From NCBI GenBank assembly GCA_900762355.1, contig CAAFGE010000042.1:1-35410 (forward strand): a stretch of DNA of 35,410 bases, given 5' to 3'. The notes beneath the pieces are model-generated. The model saw nothing but the letters and a program-made list of their open reading frames with translations, was not told where the DNA came from and did not search any database. The stretch comes from an uncultured Collinsella sp. Its GTDB lineage: Bacteria; Actinomycetota; Coriobacteriia; Coriobacteriales; Coriobacteriaceae. Below, piece by piece: positions 31,288-35,410 of the stretch. The position numbers were made by a program, and so were the translations under genes. Position 1 is the stretch's first letter; each line of letters begins with the position of its first letter.

Positions 31288-34200
31288 CTAGGCCAGCAAG
31301 TCGACGACGTTAAAGCCGGCGTTGCTCTTGGCGATGACGTCTCGGCCGCCAAAGACGCAGGTTGGCGACTCGACTGCGATGCGCGTCACGACGGCGCCGA
31401 GCGAGCGAAGCTCAGCGGGTGTGGCGGCAAGCATCTGGGCGCGACGCTCCTCACGCGCGTGCGGATCGAGGCCGGCCAGGTAGGTCGTGTTGCGACGCTT
31501 GGTGAGCGCGTACGGCTTCACCGGCGCGTCCATGCCGCTCACGCAGCTCACGATAAAGCCCTCAAAGGCGGCCTCGTCGGGCTCAAAGCTGCCAAGCCAT
31601 GCACCCGCGCGCTCCACGCGCTCAATCGAAGGATCGATCGCCGGGTCGCGGTAGGTGTAGAACGCCGTCTGACGCTCGCCGGCTGCGCGGAATCCGCAGC
31701 CGTACGCACCGCCCTTCACGCGAATCTCGTTCCACAGGTAGTCGTAGGAGAGCGCGTTGGCAGCCACGGCCCAAGCGCCTGTCACGTCAATGCCCAGGCG
31801 ACGCGGATCGCACGCACGCGCGGCAAAGCAGATGTCGCTGGGGATGACAAAAGCCTCGTGGCGGTCGCACGGCGTCGGCACCACGAGCGCGTCGCGGCCG
31901 GCATCGGCGCCGTCGCCAGCTCCCAGTCCCAAGTCGCCCGCGGCGGCCCAGTACGCGTTAAAGTCCTCATCGCTGCCGGTAAAGCTCGCCAGGCAGCCGT
32001 CGGCCACAAAGATGCGGCCTGCCAGCTCGGCAAGCTTGGCACGCAGGCCGTCCAGGCGCCCGTCAAAGTGGTCGAGCAAATCGCGCAGGAACAGGTAGAA
32101 GTCTACGCCCGAGAGCTGCTCACGCACCACGGCCGAAGGCGAGCTGTAGCTCATCGCGCGACCGAGCGCCGCCGAGTGGCCGTTGTTGATAAAGCCCTGC
32201 TCAAGCCCAATACGAATCTGCGTGAGCACGTCGCGCACGCGGTCGGCATCGGCGTCCGCCAGCAATGTGCTCGACCACACCTCGCGCGGTAGGCTCGCCA
32301 GCGCGTCGATCTTTTCGGACAGGGCGCCGGCGCTCACCAGCAAGTAGGGGCGCACGCCGTCCACTTCGGGCTGCGTCATGACCTCGGTCGTAAAGCTCAA
32401 AAAGCCCAGTTTGCCGGCAAGTAAATTGTCGAGCTCCTCGGCCGAATGCTCGCGTGTGGGCAGCTGCTTGAGCAGGCGGCAGAGCAGCGTCACATAGGGC
32501 AGGTCCTCAAACGCGACGCAGCTCAGGTCGAAGTACTGCATGGCGTAGGCCAGGCGGTTGGTGGGGATGCCGTGGCGCAGACAGGGGATGGGCGCGGTCG
32601 TGTCCACAACGAGCGGCGGCTCGGGGCGCGCCTCGCCAATGTCGGACACGCGCAGGCGCGGCAGCGTGGCCTTGGCCTCGGGCGTGTCCTCGGCCTCCTG
32701 TGCGGCGCGCAGCGCGGCCGTGCGCTCAACCACATTGGTCAGCTCGGCGTCGGTCATGGCGTCACGCTTGGCGGCAAGCTCTGCGGCCTCGGCGCTCTCC
32801 GCACCCTCGGCGGCGTCCACCGGCACCAGCTCGACGAGCGCCATGTGGTCGTTTCCCAGCACTAGCTCGCGCAGCAGATCCTCAAAATAGCTGCCGTCCA
32901 GCTCGCCGCGAAGCTCCTCGTACACGGGGCCGTACTTGAGCGCCAGCGTTGCGGCGTCGTCATCGTAGAGCCACGTGCTCAGCGCATCGCACGCAATGGC
33001 CACGCCGTCGGCGATGCCGTAGTCGCGCTGGCGCAGGTCGTACTCGTTGCTGCTGATGATGGCCTCCAAGCGCTCGCGCGGAACGCCGTGTTCACACAGG
33101 TCGCGACAGGCGTCCTGGAATACGCGGCGCACCTCGCGCGCCACGCCGGGCTGAGCGTTTTGCAGCATGATGAGCTCGTAGGGCTGCAGGCATTCGGCCG
33201 CGGTGTAGCTCACCACGTTGCCGCCTAGGCCGGCGGCAAGGATCGCCTTCTTAACCGGCGCCTCGTTGGAGCCCAGCAGCGCCTCGAACAGGATGTCCGC
33301 CGCGATGGTGCGCTTGCGGTCGAGCGCGCTGCCCAGCACAAAGCCCAGGCCCACCAGGGCGTTCTCGGGTGTGGTGGCCATCTCGATACGCTGGTACTCG
33401 CAGGTCACGGGTGCCTGCGCGTCCAGCGGGTTAGGCGCCAGCGCGGCCGGGTCCTCGCCGGCGGCAACGGCTGCGTCCATGCGGCGGCTCGCGGCGCTCG
33501 ACTGCGACAGATAGCGCCCGTCCAAAAAGGCCAGCGCGCGGTCCACGTCCAGGTCGCCGTAGAGCGTGATGTAGGAGTTGGAAGGATTGTAGTGGCGCGC
33601 GTGCGTGTCAAGGAACTGCTCGTAGGTGAGCGCGGGAATCGCGCGCGGGTCGCCGCCACTCTCGTGCGCATAGGCGGTGTCGGGATAGAGCGCGGCGTTG
33701 ACGGCGTCGTCCAGCACGCTCATGGGATCGGACAGCGCGCCCTTCATCTCGTTGAACACCACGCCGTTATAGCGCAGCGTGCCCTTGCGCAGATTTTTGG
33801 GACATGCCTCAAAATCTACCTCGCCGGCGTCGCCCTCGCCCTCCGGCAGGTCCAGCTCGTAGTGCCAGCCCTCCTGCTCAAAAATGGTGGGCTTGGTGTA
33901 GATGGCCGGGTTGAACACCGCGTCCAGGTACACGTCCATCAGGTTGTACAGGTCCTGCTCGTTGGTGGTGGCAACGGGGTAGATGGTCTTGTCGGGGTAG
34001 GTCATGGCGTTGAGGAACGTCTGCATGGAGCTCTTGATCAGGTCGACAAACGGTTCCTTAACGGGGAACTTGGCCGAGCCGCACAGCACCGAGTGCTCAA
34101 GGATGTGGAACACGCCGGTGGAATCGGCGGGCGGCGTCTTAAAGCCAATGGCAAAGGCCTTGTTCTCGTCATCGCACGCCAGGTACAGCAGGCGTGCGCC

Positions 34201-34344
34201 CGAGGCGGCGTGGCGCAGTACGTAGGCGTCCGAGTCGAGCTCGGGCACGGCCTCGCAGCGCTCGACGACAAAGCCGTGGCAGGTAGTGCCGGGTACCAGC
34301 AGCGCGGCGGCAGCGGCGCGCGGGTCGGTTGAGGTAGTGGGCAT
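31288..34344 (-). CDS. M16C (PreP/insulinase-type) zinc metallopeptidase
   Basis: The start at 34344 has AAGGAGA on its strand; the product is 1018 residues, the usual size for this single-chain family. Zinc ligands: H80 and H84 in FHILEH, with catalytic Glu83; the third ligand is Glu199 in YNGVVFNEMKG. Blocks EPFVDLIKSSMQTFLNAMTYPDKTIYP and EQEGWHYEL are typical. The clamp-like family degrades oligopeptides in a closed chamber; no signal peptide is seen, so it is cytoplasmic. Between the second His and Glu199 there are 115 residues against about 97 in human PreP as I recall it. The extra part includes residues 176-186, which are encoded by a copy of the palindromic repeat at 33789-33819. The reading frame stays open through it. 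Confidence 0.92.
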   Translation of the reverse strand: MPTTSTDPRAAAAALLVPGTTCHGFVVERCEAVPELDSDAYVLRHAASGARLLYLACDDENKAFAIGFKTPPADSTGVFHILEHSVLCGSAKFPVKEPFVDLIKSSMQTFLNAMTYPDKTIYPVATTNEQDLYNLMDVYLDAVFNPAIYTKPTIFEQEGWHYELDLPEGEGDAGEVDFEACPKNLRKGTLRYNGVVFNEMKGALSDPMSVLDDAVNAALYPDTAYAHESGGDPRAIPALTYEQFLDTHARHYNPSNSYITLYGDLDVDRALAFLDGRYLSQSSAASRRMDAAVAAGEDPAALAPNPLDAQAPVTCEYQRIEMATTPENALVGLGFVLGSALDRKRTIAADILFEALLGSNEAPVKKAILAAGLGGNVVSYTAAECLQPYELIMLQNAQPGVAREVRRVFQDACRDLCEHGVPRERLEAIISSNEYDLRQRDYGIADGVAIACDALSTWLYDDDAATLALKYGPVYEELRGELDGSYFEDLLRELVLGNDHMALVELVPVDAAEGAESAEAAELAAKRDAMTDAELTNVVERTAALRAAQEAEDTPEAKATLPRLRVSDIGEARPEPPLVVDTTAPIPCLRHGIPTNRLAYAMQYFDLSCVAFEDLPYVTLLCRLLKQLPTREHSAEELDNLLAGKLGFLSFTTEVMTQPEVDGVRPYLLVSAGALSEKIDALASLPREVWSSTLLADADADRVRDVLTQIRIGLEQGFINNGHSAALGRAMSYSSPSAVVREQLSGVDFYLFLRDLLDHFDGRLDGLRAKLAELAGRIFVADGCLASFTGSDEDFNAYWAAAGDLGLGAGDGADAGRDALVVPTPCDRHEAFVIPSDICFAARACDPRRLGIDVTGAWAVAANALSYDYLWNEIRVKGGAYGCGFRAAGERQTAFYTYRDPAIDPSIERVERAGAWLGSFEPDEAAFEGFIVSCVSGMDAPVKPYALTKRRNTTYLAGLDPHAREERRAQMLAATPAELRSLGAVVTRIAVESPTCVFGGRDVIAKSNAGFNVVDLLA
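33789..33819 (-). repeat. Palindromic repeat, copy 3, inside the M16C coding region
   Basis: On the coding strand this reads with the core AGGCATGTCCCAAAAATCT, the same 19 bases as intergenic copy 1 (minus strand of 29220-29250). It encodes VDFEACPKNLR (residues 176-186), between the EGWHYEL and YNGVVFNEMKG blocks. It is in frame with no stop. Confidence 0.85.
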
Positions 34345-35104
34345 ATGCAGTCTCCTTTGACGCCCCAGCGGGGGCGAATCGAGTCGAATCCTCGAGAGTA
34401 TACCCATATGGGGCCACGGCTCTGCAGCGAACTGGAGACGATGTGGGTGGATTGGCATGGGCCCCGCGTGTCCCGCCAAATGAGCGTGGATTTTCGGACG
34501 AAATAATCCGTCGCAGGCCCAAATACCGTCCAATTATCCACTCCCGCACACCTTTCGTCTCCAACCGTGAGATGAGAGATAGACGAGAGACGTATACGAA
34601 AGATGGCTGTACAGCAAAGAGCCAAACAATTAATAGTGCTGTTTGGTTGGTGATTGTTTTTCAGTAAAAACACTTACGAATAAAGCAAGTTGCAAACAGC
34701 TGCCCCCTTATTTCGTGCTCATTTTTAAGGCGAGAAATTGCCGCCATATGATCGGACGAGTTTCAACGATTGCGATTTAGTATTTGGCGCGGATGCGGTC
34801 GATTCCGATGAAACGCTAGCTGACCACGCGGTAGATTGCGCTTTCTCCCAGATGCCCCGGCAATGCGCAATAAGCCAGATAACGAAGCGATTGCCAGTGC
34901 GTCTATCCATAGGGAATTCCGGGAAAGCTTCTGCGGACAGTCAAAAGATTCGTCGGCCCCAAGCGGATTAAAGGTATTTGCATAAGACGTCATTTAACTA
35001 GAGACGATGCATACTGAACCGTTCAATGAACTTGCACGCTGTGTCCAACAACGCCGATTGTTGTTTTAAAGGGGCTTGATGAAAGAACAGAACCAAAATA
35101 ATAC
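34345..35104. other. Long AT-rich intergenic region, no supported gene
   Basis: There are 760 bases without a convincing gene. Short open frames (34738-34971 plus, 34725-34910 and 34763-34993 minus) lack ribosome sites and recognisable motifs. Base composition is markedly lower in GC than the neighbours. The left end must hold the promoter of the M16C gene; the rest may be decayed coding DNA or an acquired fragment. I see no repeat ends or attachment site. Confidence 0.5.
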
Positions 35105-35140
35105 TTGCATAGTTAGTTATATAAAGTATTATAACGTTAT
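35105..35140 (+). promoter_or_regulatory. Promoter and ACGTTATA operator of the partial SIS gene (site 4)
   Basis: TTGCAT (35105-35110) and TATTAT (35127-35132) have a 16-bp spacer. The perfect palindrome ATAACGTTAT (35131-35140) overlaps the -10, and the minus strand reads ACGTTATAAT, the same 10 bases as site 2 before the PTS operon. This links the gene at 35183 to regulator B, 12 kb away. Confidence 0.6.
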
Positions 35141-35182
35141 GGGATGAATGAAGGGTTCATCTAAGTGAGTTAGGAGTAAGGG

Positions 35183-35410
35183 ATGTTCAATTTCGATGAG
35201 CCTCGTTACGAGAAGGTTGTGAGCGATGCCCTCGCTCTCCGTCCTCAGATTGAGGCTGCCGTGGACAAGGTCTGCGAGCAGGGTTATTCCAACATCTTCT
35301 TCATCGGCTGCGGCGGCACCTGGGCCCACACGCTCCCGATGAAGTATTGGGTCGAGACCACCACGGCCGACGTCGACGTCCACTGCGAGATCGCTGCTGA
35401 GTTCCTCGCA
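35183..35410 (+). CDS. SIS-domain sugar-phosphate deglycase (SIS 4), cut by the window edge
   Basis: Only the first 76 codons are present. The ATG at 35183 has AGGAG at 35172-35176. IFFIGCGGTWAHTLPMKYWVE matches the first sugar-phosphate loop of the three complete SIS proteins (compare FVGCGASMSDLYPAKYFL), and CEIAAEFLA matches the following strand. The catalytic Glu/His region lies outside the window. Its operator matches those of the PTS operon, so it may be the second deglycase of that system, as GfrE and GfrF are paired in Salmonella. Confidence 0.8.
   Translation, partial: MFNFDEPRYEKVVSDALALRPQIEAAVDKVCEQGYSNIFFIGCGGTWAHTLPMKYWVETTTADVDVHCEIAAEFLA

Noticed and set aside
31204..32292. 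A 362-codon plus-strand frame over the end of the M16C gene
   Set aside because: It starts in the palindromic repeat region and runs antisense to the peptidase; no motif or ribosome site is seen.
34738..34971. A 77-codon plus frame (and minus frames at 34725-34910 and 34763-34993) as small genes
   Set aside because: They lie in AT-rich DNA without ribosome sites, overlap each other on both strands, and show no recognisable motif. A decayed gene remains possible but cannot be supported.

Overview
The window is GC-rich bacterial chromosome that most resembles Collinsella (Coriobacteriia, gut Actinobacteriota). This rests on gene content (mannose-family PTS next to Amadori-product deglycases, an L-2-hydroxyacid dehydrogenase, a Glu111-type MetA), on the codon style, and on many long intergenic palindromes. 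The genus call is inference. There are no tRNA, rRNA, CRISPR, transposase or phage genes.

Layout. 1-2909: two small hypothetical proteins, one of them (195-827) lying between two copies of a 100-bp terminator-bearing repeat, then a translationally coupled nucleotidyltransferase/HTH pair that looks like a toxin-antitoxin module. 2961-13524: a housekeeping run of rmuC, an ABC exporter, nth, mfd, a PAP2 phosphatase, a threonine-aldolase-like PLP enzyme and a GNAT acetyltransferase. 13546-28031: a catabolic island with three GntR/UTRA regulators, three complete SIS-domain sugar-phosphate deglycases (a fourth is cut by the right edge at 35183), a mannose-family PTS (fused EIIA-EIIB, EIIC, EIID), a DMT permease, a HAD phosphatase/phosphomutase, a YitT membrane protein and recQ. 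28165-34344: an L-lactate/2-hydroxyacid dehydrogenase, metA, 5-formyltetrahydrofolate cyclo-ligase and an M16C metallopeptidase.

How the genes work together. The PTS would import and phosphorylate a fructosamine (Amadori) compound, and the SIS enzymes would split the 6-phosphate into a hexose 6-phosphate and an amine or amino acid. This is the logic of the Salmonella gfr system, and fructoselysine use has been reported for a Collinsella species. All three complete SIS proteins keep a Glu/His pair 16 residues apart, as in GlmS and FraB. The three regulators can be matched to three different DNA motifs: TGTATSTAACTTGTATRCC around the 13546/14474 divergon; ACGTTATA in front of the DMT gene, the PTS operon, the second GntR gene and the partial SIS gene at 35183; and ATAGRACAAYATAGAAC flanking the promoter of the third SIS gene. 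The island therefore looks like several separately tuned Amadori-product circuits.

The most unusual features are non-coding. At least ten long palindromic or tandem structured elements fill the gaps. One family (about 31 bp, core AGGCATGTCCCAAAAATCT) has two intergenic copies and a third copy in frame inside the M16C peptidase gene. Another 37-bp palindrome carries the stop codons of two convergent genes. A region before recQ holds two modules with a 97-bp period whose hairpin arms differ in sequence but still pair.
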